The position numbers were made by a program, and so were the translations under genes. A DNA stretch of 64,000 bases from [Phialemoniopsis] sp. UDSM-2020. Its lineage: Eukaryota > Ascomycota > Sordariomycetes > Thyridiales > Thyridiaceae. The notes beneath the pieces were generated by a model. The model searched no databases and was not told where the DNA came from. It saw nothing but the letters and a program-made list of their open reading frames with translations. The DNA lies in assembly GCA_018873225.1 (NCBI GenBank), contig JAEILZ010000009.1, forward strand, positions 1,293,501-1,357,500, written 5' to 3'. Shown here piece after piece: positions 11,553-22,777 of this stretch (position 1 is its first letter; each line of letters begins with the position of its first letter).

Positions 11553-13797
11553 AGGCATGGTAAATTAATTCCCGATGACGAAAAGACGTTGAAGCGGTCA
11601 GGATTAGGCGTCCTTGTGTCAACCAACCATGGGGGATCCTGGCACTCGCAAAGCCACGTCCAGCGTGCTTTCAGGGTTGGCCTGTCCGCGGACCAGCCCT
11701 GAAGGTCCTAGTTGAACCCTGATCCCCACTGATATTCTTTTGGAAATGACCTCTCAGGGCTCCAGGGCTACACGATCACCACCAGGGATTATGAACATCT
11801 TGTTTCACGACGACGGAGGCCAGGACTTAGTCCCCGCGACGATCAGGGCATGCTGGTCGGCATCTCCTTGTACGGAGTATTGGCATGTGGTTTGGCTTCT
11901 GGCACCCCTTTTCGAAGCGCTGTACTTCGTACAAAATGTCCAATGATTCTCTACAGACCCAAGGCGACATCTGATAACCCTGGTGAGTGGTCAACGGAAG
12001 ACTCGGCTCCCGGCTAAGTCACTTATTAGGAGAGAGGAGATGGACCAGATGTGATGTGATGGGGCTGTTCAAGTCATGTGCAGTAACCGCTTTCCTTTAC
12101 GACGAAGCAAAAAAAAGGAGCGAACATGAACACAAAGCAGCAGCATGTCGAACACGCGGGTGTTAATGCCGTCGTACGTAATGGAGCAAACCCCCTCTGG
12201 TTGGCAGGCTCATGAAATGTATATTTGGTCCCCAGCCCTGGGGACGTTCTCCTCTTTCGATATGCCGATCGAACCGAACCAAGAGTTGCCGGGTCCAGCA
12301 CTGCCCTGACGTCGAATCTTGGGGGTGAAAAGACGACAGTGCCATCATCATGCAGGAAGCCGGTTGTCCCTTAATTCTCAAAATCGTTCCACTCCCCACG
12401 TGCCACTCACACGTCAGTGTATCAATTGGCTGTCTTGTCTTGATGAACAACGCACGTTGTCTCAAGAGGAACAATTCGCTCAGGTACCTGATTCCGAGAG
12501 CCAAAGATAGAGACACCTCAGTGTCTCCAGGGGGCTCGTTCCTTGGACGCATGGATGAATGGGTGAATGGATGGATGCGGAGAGGATGTTGGGTGAGGTG
12601 CCTCGTAGGCAGCCAGACGCACCCGACGTTGACTGGCTGGCTGGCTGAGGAAATGTGCGGGCGTCAGACGTGACCAAAGGCCATGATGACCCTATCGTCG
12701 ACCAGGCCAACAACATCTTTCTCATCCCAATTGCTCATACATCGCACTTTGAATGGCCGATGCTATCGAGACCCCCCACGAAAAATGGTCACACCGGCCG
12801 AGCAGCTTACCATCCAACACCCTCCAGCCGTCCGAACAGTAAGATTGCCCAAGTTTCATTGATTGGCGGTACCTTTGTCCATCTTCATGTCCTACTCTCC
12901 CCCTTATGAGCAGATCGCAGATGATGTTTGCACGACGACGGGAATTGTCGTCAATATTGGCCCTACCCTGTCTCGGGAAGCGTAGGCCTCGTAAAAGAAA
13001 AAAGAGCTCACCGACTTCAAAAACATTCAAGAAGCTCCGAAAATGGGTTGATCGCCATGCTGTACAACGTTATCGCGCAAGCAATAACACCAGATCCTTC
13101 CACAGATGTCACTCGAGATGGCAGATCAGGTACGCGCGGGACGAGGCACCTTGACGGCATTGCTTTGCCTGGAGCGCTATCGTGCGCCACTCAAGCAACC
13201 AAGAGACATCCTGAGCCGTGGTCATAGGCTCGAGGGATACCTTGGAAGGGAGAGTCAGGGGTGACGACAGCTGACTTGCATACCCTTGTGTATCCTGAAG
13301 AGCCTTCAGCCTCACTTTTGTGCCTTCGGGTGCGTGCGGGATCAGACACTAAAGAGATGGGCGCATCTCGTGCTATGACCGTATATTGCTCGCGCCAGCA
13401 TCTTGGGGGTGTCGATTATTGGACAAGACCGGGACGCATCAGCCCAGTAGCTGTGCTTCCAAACCGCGTTCTCTGCGTGCTTCTTCAGGTGCCTTGCACT
13501 CCGCCACATCACCAACGACATGCCGGCAGCGAATTGCTGTTCCTCATCATCTCGGCCCTTCCCTCTGCTGGGCTGGGGACCGTTAACCCGACCCAAGGTG
13601 TGGCCGCACTTTGCATCTGTGAAGGTGGGGAAGTACCTGTACGCCGGGCTCAAGAAGCAAAAAAGAAGCAGGGATCAGAGAAGAATCGAAGCAGGTCCAG
13701 CAGGGTGGAGAAGCCACACAAACCCTCCCTCCCCAAAATGGAGAACAATTTTAGAAGCGTGTGCCAATACGATACGGGCGTCGTGCCGCTCCAAGGA

Positions 13798-13807
13798 TAC
13801 CTAGGTA
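13798..13807. repeat. TACCTAGGTA palindrome, second copy
   Basis: This is an exact 10-bp copy of the palindrome also found at 5515-5524 and 51640-51649. It lies about 900 bp upstream of the TATA box proposed for the small Cys-rich gene at 15213. Confidence 0.5.
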
Positions 13808-14381
13808 GGATGTGCACATCTCGAATACCCATTGCACGCAACACCAATAAATGAGCAAGATGAGCAAAGTCAAATGTGAATCCTCTGGAGAAAGGACCGG
13901 CGTGTCTTCCCTCGTGACCCTCTCTTTCCGTGCCACACCGCCGGCGTCTCAGCATTCGGCTTGACTTTGATTACACCGTTGTTGGGAACATGTGCTGCCA
14001 CGCTGCCACGCTCTCTGCGCTGTGTCCCTTCTCATACTTGACCAAGTGATTTAATTTCTGTACTGAGTGAGTTGCGAACTTGACCCCTGGGCATGACCAC
14101 AGGTGCATTTTCTTTTTACCTGTAGACACCGTTTGACATGTCTCAGGTCTCTTGACGTCTCCTCTGTCCTGTCTTGAGTCTTCCCTAGAATTTGCCCACT
14201 TTCCACAAGAGGCCTTTTAATTTCGAGGATTTTCTTTTCTTCTTTTCCAGCTTTCCCCGTGCCCGCGCTGTCAACCTGCCCTTTGGGCGTCCACACCCCC
14301 CCTGGGCCCCGAAAACCAGACCCGCTTCTCTGCCTTCCCCGAGCCTCCCCTCCCGATCGTCGTGGATTCTGTTTCTCCTGG

Positions 14382-14422
14382 TGTGTGTACATACACACGT
14401 ATGTACTAACCCCCCTATGTAG
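14382..14422 (+). other. Possible non-coding intron with perfect TACTAAC branch point
   Basis: A GTGTGT donor near 14382, a perfect TACTAAC branch point at 14404-14410 and a TATGTAG acceptor ending at 14422 form a short intron-like unit in a pyrimidine-rich plus-strand region. It lies upstream of the TATA box at 14711, so it would belong only to a longer, alternative transcript. The length (about 41 nt) is at the lower limit for fungi. Confidence 0.25.
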
Positions 14423-14710
14423 AGTACATCTCCTGTCTTAGCCTCTCCTCCCGTTGCCGGTTGGGCGGTGCGGCCCACACCCTCCAACCCTGCTTGTCGT
14501 GCTGCTGTTCTCCTTTGCTGATATCGATTGCTCATCCATCTCCAAATGTGCTATGCCCACATACTACCTACATACTACTACTACCTTACAAGTTACCTTC
14601 TCTTACCTACATGCCTACCTGACCGAGTTCTGCGTCCTCCCGAATCCCTGTCACTCTTGGTCCGTCCCTCAAAGGCCAATGTCAATTACCTCTTTGAGCT
14701 CTCTCGAAGA

Positions 14711-14716
14711 TATAAA
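14711..14716 (+). promoter_or_regulatory. TATA box of the small Cys-rich gene
   Basis: TATAAA occurs at 14711-14716, after a dense CT-rich stretch that starts near 14190. From 14685 to 15212 there is not one ATG on the plus strand (about eight would be expected by chance), and the sequence is C/T-rich as in leaders of strongly expressed fungal genes. I infer a core promoter here with transcription starting some tens of bases downstream, giving a leader of roughly 400-450 nt. Confidence 0.5.
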
Positions 14717-15212
14717 CCAGACCCATTCCCACAACCAAGACCCAAGTCATCTCATCGACTCCCCAACAACAACTTATCTTCCTCACCTCTGATCATTTCA
14801 TCTGGCACCATACAAGAGACTTTGTATCTTTGCCCATTACCTCTTTTTAAGGTTTCCATAACCCATCAGCTAAAACAACTTGGTCCCAAACGATATCTTA
14901 TCCCCCACACCACCCATCACTTTTAAGGTTTACAACCACGCTTGTCTTCCACGCCTCCCGAGTCAACGCCATAGTAAAGCACTCGTCCGCCCCGCCGTCA
15001 AACCCACGCGTCTTCTGTTTCTCGGTACCACTCCTCCGCTGTCTTGGAACAAGATATCGTTAGCCTCAACCTGTCTTCATAAGAACCGTCCTTGTCCTTG
15101 CGTTCTCCTCTCTTCGAACTGGCACCGTTCACCTGCTCGCCTTGACAACCCACACAACACACTCTACAGTACTCAATCCACTTATACTTTGACAACCCGT
15201 CCTCACTCCACA

Positions 15213-15335
15213 ATGGCCGTCAAGGAATTCCAAGAGCTCGTCAACCACTGCTGCAGCTTCTGCTGCAAAGCAGTCGAATTCGGCACGCACGACTACTGTG
15301 GCGGTAGCTACCACTGCCACCGCTGCCCCTCATAA
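15213..15335 (+). CDS. Candidate small Cys-rich (CxxC..CxxC) protein, 40 aa
   Basis: An ATG in near-ideal fungal context (CACAATGGC) opens a 40-codon frame ending in TAA. The product has seven Cys (13, 14, 17, 18, 29, 35, 38) and four His (12, 26, 34, 36) in 40 residues, including CCSFCC and CHRC, so two CxxC pairs about 17 residues apart could bind one zinc ion. No signal peptide or membrane segment is present, which argues against a secreted effector. Support for a real gene comes from the TATA box at 14711 and the ATG-free leader of over 500 nt. I recognise no family. Alternatives are that the frame is the first exon of a longer spliced protein (I found no convincing donor), or an upstream ORF of a non-coding transcript. 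The frame shifted by two bases is Ser/Thr/Ala-rich and open but has no ATG. Confidence 0.45.
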   Translation: MAVKEFQELVNHCCSFCCKAVEFGTHDYCGGSYHCHRCPS

Positions 15336-18300
15336 GCGGCTCTCGCCTTGAGCCCTTGAGCCCTTTCACCGGATCGGGCTGGCTGCATATCCCAGACCGA
15401 GGCTTTGACATAGCGATGGTCTCATGCAGCAGGGGAGATGACCACCCGACACCCTCCAACCCCAACAACGCCAGCAGCAGTATGCAACGCCTCACCTTAT
15501 CGCTGATGAGCTTGCTGCTCATCACCGGTCACAAAAGTTTCGAGATAGCCGATCGGAGGCTGCGCAGTTGCTGTATCACCACACCTCACCCTTTCTCGAT
15601 CTGTCTCTTTTCCTCTCATGAAACAAGATCACCATCGGCAGACGCAATTTCGATCTCTCTGATACGACCAGGGCATTCGTGGTGCCCTCGGCTGCAGCCT
15701 TTTTCTCACCGCTGCGCTCCCGGGTCGCATGTTGGCTGCGTTTCTCCAACACGCAACCCTCAACCCAACAGAAAATCATCCACGCCAAAAAGCACAAAAA
15801 TATGACAAGAGAACCAGCGACGTTCGTTTCGCTGCATGGACGATCATGCAGGAATCCTTGCTGTTACCCTTTCGATTTCACTGTTGTGCCACCTCACCAC
15901 TTTGCTTTTTTTACGCCCCCTGCCCTGCACTCGTTGCATTATGGTGTGCTGGATGGTGCGTGTGTACCTGCACGACAAGGCTGATTCGATGGATGGCCCA
16001 TCCCTGTCTGCTGCTATCGATGCAGAGGTTTTCTTGGGCCTCACGCATCTTGGCCTCTTCCTGAGGCCCCCGGCCTTGCCTGACTGCCTAGCTGGGCGAT
16101 GCAGGTGCGTTTGCTTCTAGACACGATATGCAAGGCCAAGATGGACGTGACAACACATCCTCACTTGCTTTTGGCTCAAAATCACCAGGTGCAGATGCAC
16201 ATCCCAGGCCAAGGGCTCAACTACTACATGCACTCTTACCCCTTTCAAATGTATCAAGCCCCCTCTTTGACATTTATCTTTCATTTGCTTTCACAAAAGC
16301 ACTGTGTATCACTGGACGGGATAATTTTCCCTTTAGGACGGAGTCGAGGGAAATTCGGAGTCTTCGGCAGGCAACCCTGGCTGGGTGCCTCTTTTTTCCA
16401 CATCTTGCTAGGACGGGGATAGCCTTATGCATGGCATCACAAGCACGGAGCAGAAATTTCTTGGTTCACTCGCTTCTTTTGGCCCTTCGCTTTCCGGCGG
16501 CGACTGGAGGCGACACTTGGGCCTGCACTCTTACTGTCTTTGGGAGTTGACTGGGCATTGGGGGATTCGAGACGGATGACTTGAATGACGCAATGAGGAT
16601 AATGATTATCACTTACGAGCAGGGCTCTGGGAGATTGTGACACGGAAGCTGTCTTTGATTGTCAAGGAGAGGCGGAATACCCCATGGGCTTACACACCCT
16701 AGCAGTTTTTTCCAACCCCGGATATCTAGGTATCAATCGAAAACCAATTTGTCACCTCCATGATTCATTCTTGCAGCAATTGTCAAGTGACCACTCTATC
16801 ACACCTGTGTGGCTTCTGTTCTCCCCTCCGTTTCCAAAAAAGCCACCCTCTGCAAGCAAGCTGTCTTGTCACTTGAGGTCACTTAATCCCCCGATGTCAA
16901 ACAAAGTCTAGACCCCAAGCCACGGAGCAGCAGGCAAAAATGTAACGCCACCAGCGAAAGGGAACCTCCCATCACATAGGCAGGGCGTTGATCTTCACCG
17001 CTCTTGTCAATGGACTCACCCGGAGGGGTATTGTACCCGTCGCGGGAAACACCAGCTCTTCATCTCGGTGAGGGACCAATGAGAGGCGGAGGAACCGCTT
17101 CCTTCATCACCGAGCATTGGTGGACGTCGGATCACTTCACTAGAGGGGGGCCTCCTGCAGCATGCGCGGACATTGTGTAACTTCAGCTCGCTCTTTTCTT
17201 TTCATGTTGAAGAAAGTGAGAGTCGCTGAGGAGGCATGCGACAGGTCACCGGCAGGCAGGCGCTGGCTTGCATGAACGCGAGCAGCAGCCTGAGCTTTGA
17301 CCCCGAGAGGGGGCGAGCTCGTCATCGCGGAGAACAACCAGCCAGACAAGCAAGGCAGCCGTCACCCGAGAGTGAGACTATTGCTTTCGCTTGTTGGGGA
17401 GAGCCAAGCTACTGCGGTCAGACGACACGACGATGACAACAACAATGACGAGGAAAGGACAATCACGGATGGGCGATAAGCAGCGAAAGGGGAAGGATGA
17501 GCCGGGACCTTGAGTCCGGAAACACGCTGGTCGGATGTACTGTACTTTGTGTGCGCGGACTTGAGGAGGTCGAGTTTGCTCTTTGTCAGGTTCAGCACTC
17601 TCGTCAGAAATGACGGGACGGACAGCCGCATGAACTTACGGCAACATGATGATAGAAGGGTCTGGAGGTGTGTCTCCGGACGGAGCTGGAGAACAACCCC
17701 AAGATAACGCCATCATCGTGGCTCGGTGAGTGGCTGCTGCAGGCCCTGGGGAGGATGAGTGATTGCAATCGATAGAGAAACCCTTTCCCCCTCTTTCTGG
17801 TACAACAGGCAGCGACGGGTTGCATTGGGGGCAATTGGTTGTGCATGTGTATGCAAGGTGAGCATGAGTGCAGTCAGGAGAAAGCCAAGTGGGAAACCGG
17901 TGACAATGCGCAGGACAGATCGATGGGAAAGGCGGATCGTCGTTCAAAGGGCTGGGACCGAGGCGGCCCCAAGTGTGTACGCGCTCTTCTCCGTAAGCCC
18001 TGCTCCCTGTCACGACGGAGCACTGCAGCAAGGAAGAAATCCAAATTCTGATCCTGTATGTCATATATCAGAAAGGGTCCAGGCAGGTAAGACAAAGAGG
18101 ACGGACCAAAAAGGGCCAAGTCAATGTTATGCAAAAAAGGTCGTGCTTTCAAACTCATTCCATTCCCAAAACAAATTAGGACCAACGCCCGCGCAACCCC
18201 AAATCGGTATCACTGCTAAATACACGCCTGCTCCTCTGGAGACTGCCCTCCGCAATCTTCTTCAACGGGAAAACACGGGGCAATCCTTCAACAAAAATAA

Positions 18301-18660
18301 CACTATAATCAAGGTGAGAACTGACGATGCCATTGTTCCCCCTTCACCGGCCGGGGTGGAGGAGGGGATGCTTGTGAGATATGCACTCCCACCACAGCGT
18401 TGCAGCCGATACCGAGCATTCTCCTCCCCCACGTAATGCAACCCACAGACGTGACGCGTGGTGCCCCGCGATTCCTTCCCGCCTCCATGTCTACAGAGCT
18501 ACCGGCGTAGAGCCAGTAGGTATCTCCTCCTCGGTAGGAGTAGCGGGAAGGGATGACGGGCTGTCCCTAGCCTAGACACGATGCCACAGTGACAGTCACT
18601 AGAGGCAACAGTGGGCTGACCAAGCGCCCGCTTTCGGTCCAGCCCGCAGCCTCCACCGTC
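15336..18660. other. Gene-free stretch between the small Cys-rich ORF and EXO70
   Basis: No convincing gene is seen. A 225-codon frame at 17759-18436 begins with GTG, has no domain and reads as random sequence. The first 1.5 kb remain rich in C/T runs on the plus strand and could be the 3' UTR of the small gene at 15213. The last part before 18661 should contain the EXO70 3' UTR (minus strand). Confidence 0.45.
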
Positions 18661-20650
18661 TTAGTAGAGACTTAGGAAGACGGCGGAAATGGACGACTTG
18701 TCATATTTGACATATTTGCCCTTGCCCTTGTCCACCTCGTGATACCTGTCCCAGAAGCGGTTGTACAGCGGCTCGAGCATCTGCTGAATATCTCGGGCAA
18801 ACATCTGGCGCACCTCTCGCTCCATGCTGTACGACTTGTGCTTGGCCACCATGTCGTCAAAGGACGTGTTGAAGGCGGTGAACTTTTGCTTGATGTTCTC
18901 CTTGTCCTTGGAGCTGAGGCCCTTGAGGATGGATGCCGAGTCCACGGCGCCTTGCCCGGACGTAGGACGTGCCGCCCTGTTTGTATGGATGACATCGAAG
19001 AGGTGCATCGACACATCCTTGCACGTCTCCGTGTAGAGAGACGTAGCCTTCTTTCGCCACTGATCAACCATACCTAGGCGTTGCTCCAGAAGCGGCGCTA
19101 ATTCGGATGATCGGATCATGCGCTCGACGATGGTGACACTGTTGGCGATGAAGACGCCCACCACTGGCTTCCTGCCTTGCATAGCACGTGCTCGCCCGTC
19201 TAAGGATGAGAGGAGCGCGTCGATGGTGTCTATGCAATAGTGTGCAAAGATGTCCTTACCATCTGCACCAATATCAAAGGATGCAAGACTGGGGATTGCA
19301 TCACCCCCACCGACCCGCGTAGCCGCGCCGGATTTCCAACCCCCATCCCCAAGTGATATCATGATACTCGATATGGGTCTGAGGAATTCAACCATGGTTT
19401 GCAACCGCTGCATCGTCTCGGAAACAATGGGTATCGGGGCACCGTCTATGGGCAGAGTCTGCAAGTTACTCACCCTCCGCTTCGTATCGTCCAAGAGCTC
19501 CCCTAGCGACCACTTCGCCGTCTCCCTAACCGGCTTGAGTGATGCAGCCAGGGAAGCCTTGAGCTCGCCAGTGCGGGTCTCAAGGTTGTTTGAGAGGTTG
19601 GAGACAATCTCCACAACCTCATATGCAAGGTAGCAATCGGTGTTCATGTGGGACTTGATATGGCCGTTCAATTCCCGCAGTGTCCTTGCCAGCTCGGCCA
19701 ATGCTGTCTGACACGTCGACTGGAACAATGGGCCCCAGTCATCGCGCGTGAAAATGCTACAGATGTTCTCATACTCCGCAACGAAGAGACCCTCCATCGC
19801 CTGGGCATAAGTGCCGATGCCGTTGGTGCCGGCCCGGTAGATGGCATCCGGGTTCTTCTTCTTGGCGGTATTGACGCTTGCCGCTGCCGAGTTGAGGAGG
19901 GTGGTAGATAGGTAGGGCCCCCGTACTTCTGCGTAAATCTTTGCGACCGAAGAGTCTTGCGGAGCTGCATTTCCGGGGCCCTGCTGGTTTGTACCAGTCA
20001 CGAAGGAATTGATCAACCCGAGTCTCGTCGTTGTGTCCTGCGATAGCACAGGGAATGGCTTATCCTTGGTTATGAAGTGCAATGGTTCAATTGACCGCGG
20101 CGTCTCGGTCCGTAGTAGTTTGTCGAAATGATTCTCGAGCTGGGTCGTCCCTGACTTGATCAAGCGCTGGAGATCTGCCATCGTCTGTTGAGTAGAGCGT
20201 AGGTTAGACGCCTTCATCTCGGTGAGTGCCCTGTTCAGTCGTTTGATCGAGTTGAGGTAGTTGGACAGGCCGGCCTTCTCGGGGCCGACTCTAATGATCT
20301 GCTCCTCGTCATTCTTGCTGTCTGCTGGCTGGCGGAGTCGCTCGATAGCGGCGAGGACGGCCTCGATGTCTGCAATATTCACTCAGGTTAACGGACGTGC
20401 GATCGCAAGTAATTGGAGCTGAGGACAGCGACTGACTATGTCCGAGAACCTGTAGTTTCTTGGTCTCCCCATTAAGAGGACCAGCCACTTCGCGCACGCT
20501 CTTTCCTGTCGCCTCCAACCTTCCCAAGGACGCCTCAATCTTCTTGGTCAACTGTGTTGTCTTCTCCAGGCGCGAATTGAGGACATCAACCTCGGCGCGC
20601 GCCTCCTCCTCGGCGGCATGGCGCCCGGTCGTGGTGAGGCCGACGGCCAT
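18661..20650 (-). CDS. EXO70: Exocyst subunit Exo70 (640 aa)
   Basis: Two exons (20437-20650 and 18661-20369), separated by a 66-nt intron, encode 640 residues, the normal length of fungal Exo70. Exo70 binds PI(4,5)P2 and Rho GTPases and helps tether secretory vesicles at the hyphal tip plasma membrane. The join gives VLGHNIEAVLAAIERLRQ, a conserved stretch near residue 75 of fungal Exo70. The N-terminal 70 residues form the coiled segment that packs into the exocyst core. The C-terminal half shows the helical-bundle repeats (for example VGVFIANSVTIVERMIRSSE) and ends in SISAVFLSLY, as Exo70 proteins do. The ATG at 20650 (MAVGLTTTGRHAAEEE) is the first in frame. Its 3' neighbour on the same strand is a class III aminotransferase with no functional link. 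Confidence 0.95.
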
Positions 20651-21144
20651 GATTGTGTTGGTCGGGCCGTATGATGAAGCTCAGACGGTCATGCGGCGAA
20701 GAGAGGCAGACGACATCGTAGGGCGTTGTCTGTACTTGATGGCGGAGGGATTGATATGTGGTGGCAGTGGGAATGCCAGTAGTGGGAATAACATAATGCA
20801 CTATTACTATGCAAGCGGGACATCAATTGACACGCTAAAATTGCTGGCGTTGCCGCCCGCTCAAACCGCACGAGCTAGGAAGGGCCCGCTCCAGTGCTAG
20901 CTTCCAGAGCTCTCAAGCTTCCACACATTTTCTCCATGTTTCAAGTCAATGTCAGCACGCCAGGCATCTAGCCGCCTTGTCGCGTCCGGGTTCGTTGATC
21001 CCATGATATATAAGAATGTCTGTATTGCTTGTTACATCTCATTACTGACGCTAGGAGACGATCCTACTTGGCTTGTGCCCACGACCTCCCGGCCAACCTC
21101 ACTCTTGTGTCCAATGTCTTGGCGCAAATGCTCATGCAAATGGC
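20651..21144. other. Intergenic spacer between EXO70 and the aminotransferase
   Basis: This spacer of about 0.5 kb should contain the EXO70 promoter on the minus strand and the aminotransferase 3' UTR. One GTCGCGT heptamer is present near 20978. No gene is seen. Confidence 0.5.
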
Positions 21145-22777
21145 CTACTCTTGTGCCGCAATGGCCAGCGCTTGGTGCTCTGATGACTGAGAAAGCTTCA
21201 GCATAGCTTTGTCGGCAAAGAAATCCTCAACCAGCCGAGTGACATGTTCGGCAATGAACTCCACTTCGTTCGAGTTGACGTTGTAAGCAGGGGAGATGAT
21301 GATGTGATCTCCGTTTACTCCATCTGCGGTTCCTGAGCCAGGATAGACCTGAATCCTATACGGATCCTTGAATCCAAACTCGGTAATCTTCATGGCTACC
21401 TGAACCTGGGCTGGGAATGGAGTGCCGTTGGCCTTGTCCGCAACAAACTCTATCCCCCAGAAGAGGCCACGGCCACGGATATCACCCACATTGGGGTGAT
21501 CCCCTAAGTTTCGCCTCAGGAGGTGAGACAAGAGACGTCCCATGCTGACGACATTGTCGACCAGACGCTCCGTCTTGATGATCCGCAGGACCTCGAGGGC
21601 GGCAGCACAACAGACCGGGTGCCCCTGGTATGTGTGTCCATGGACAAACGAACTTTTCCATGTTAGCCACGCATACTGGTGCCAAAACTGGCTTCGAGCT
21701 ATGCAGCGAGAGTAGTACTCACGCTGTTCCCTTCTCTAAAGCGTCCATGACCCGGTGGTTTGCGAGCACGCCGGCGATTGGCATGTAGCCACCACCGAGG
21801 CACTTGCCAATGGCTTGGATATCCGGGACCACACCCTCCTGCTCCCAAGCGTGGAAAGTTCCAGTGCGTCCTATACCCGACATCACCTCATCAAAGACGA
21901 GCAAGGCTCCATGTTTATTGCAGACTGCCTGCATGGCTTGGAAATAGCCAGGCACTGACGGGACGCACCCAAGAGCCTGCAATGATTAGCCATGTCTGCC
22001 ATATCTGGCAAAGTGTACTTACAGCCCCGACAACTGGCTCTGCTACAAAAGCGCACACAGTGTCTCCTCCGACTCTCTGGAATTCTTCGTCGAGCTCAGT
22101 AGCCAGGCGGGCTACGTACTGCTGGTCAGACTCGCCTCTCAACTTGTCTCGGTGAGGGAAGCACGGCGACACCCTCGAGACATTGTCGAGAAGCAAGGGC
22201 TCGAACTTTTCACGACGGTATTTGTGGCCTCCCAGTGAGAGTGACCCTAGAGTGATGCCATGGTATGATTGGTCTCGCGAGATGAAACGAGTTCTTTGGG
22301 GCTCGGCAGGGTTCTTTTCGAGAAAGTATTGTCTGGCCAGCTTCATCGCCGCTTCCATGGCCTCGGAACCTGGGCATGGTCAGATTATTGCGGCTGTCGG
22401 GTCAGGCTCTGCAGCTACTTACCCGAGTTTACGATGTATACTCGCGACATATGACCGTTGGTCGAGTCGACTAAGAACTGACAGAGTTCTTCATATACAT
22501 CGGTGGTATAGAATGCGCTGGCACAGTATGCAACCTCGTTCATCTGATTCATCACGGCTTGGTTCACACGACGATCACGATGACCAATACACGCCACAGC
22601 TGGACCGCCGGAAGCATCAAAGATCTGTCGTTCACCTTTCAAGAAAAGGCTACTACCATGGCCTCGAGCTAGGGGTAGGGGCTTGTGGCGAAGGTCTCGA
22701 TGAAGCACGACGGACTTGGCGTCCACGGTAGTCTGGGCAGGCCAGTCAGCCTGGCTGAGCAATTCTTTGACCGTCAT
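21145..22777 (-). CDS. Class III PLP-dependent aminotransferase (487 aa)
   Basis: Four exons (22423-22777, 22023-22369, 21723-21976, 21145-21652) with introns of 46-70 nt give 487 residues. The fold is that of class III (omega-amino acid, GABA, ornithine-type) aminotransferases. The joins restore conserved motifs: IVNSGSEAMEAAMKLARQ across intron 1, AEPVVGALGCVP across intron 2, and ASFVHGHTYQGHPV across intron 3. The cofactor Asp lies in FDEVMSGIGRTG (Asp 263) and the Schiff-base Lys in AIGKCLGGGYMP (Lys 292). The start is the ATG at 22777 (MTVKELLSQADW); an upstream frame is closed. There is no mitochondrial-looking presequence. The substrate cannot be told from sequence; polyamine-, beta-alanine- or GABA-like omega amino donors are typical for the class. 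No biosynthetic cluster surrounds it. Confidence 0.92.

Larger units (their letters stand above)
8387..14100. other. Long gene-free stretch, first part of a 10-kb gap
   Basis: I find no convincing gene here on either strand. The longest open frames (for example 13261-13854) lack domains, biased composition or splice support. The base composition is mixed rather than strongly A+T-rich, so there is no sign of heavy repeat-induced point mutation or a decayed transposon. Visible local features are a TACAGG triple repeat (11403-11424), a GT run (about 11538-11552), one TACGGAGTA motif (11871-11879) and one TACCTAGGTA palindrome (13798-13807). A non-coding RNA or a large upstream control region cannot be excluded. 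Confidence 0.5.

Noticed and set aside
13261..13854. 197-codon open frame on the plus strand
   Set aside because: It begins with a non-ATG codon, shows no family feature, and equally long frames overlap it on the other strand.
17759..18436. 225-codon open frame on the plus strand
   Set aside because: It starts with GTG, has no domain, no codon bias and no plausible splice context; composition looks random.
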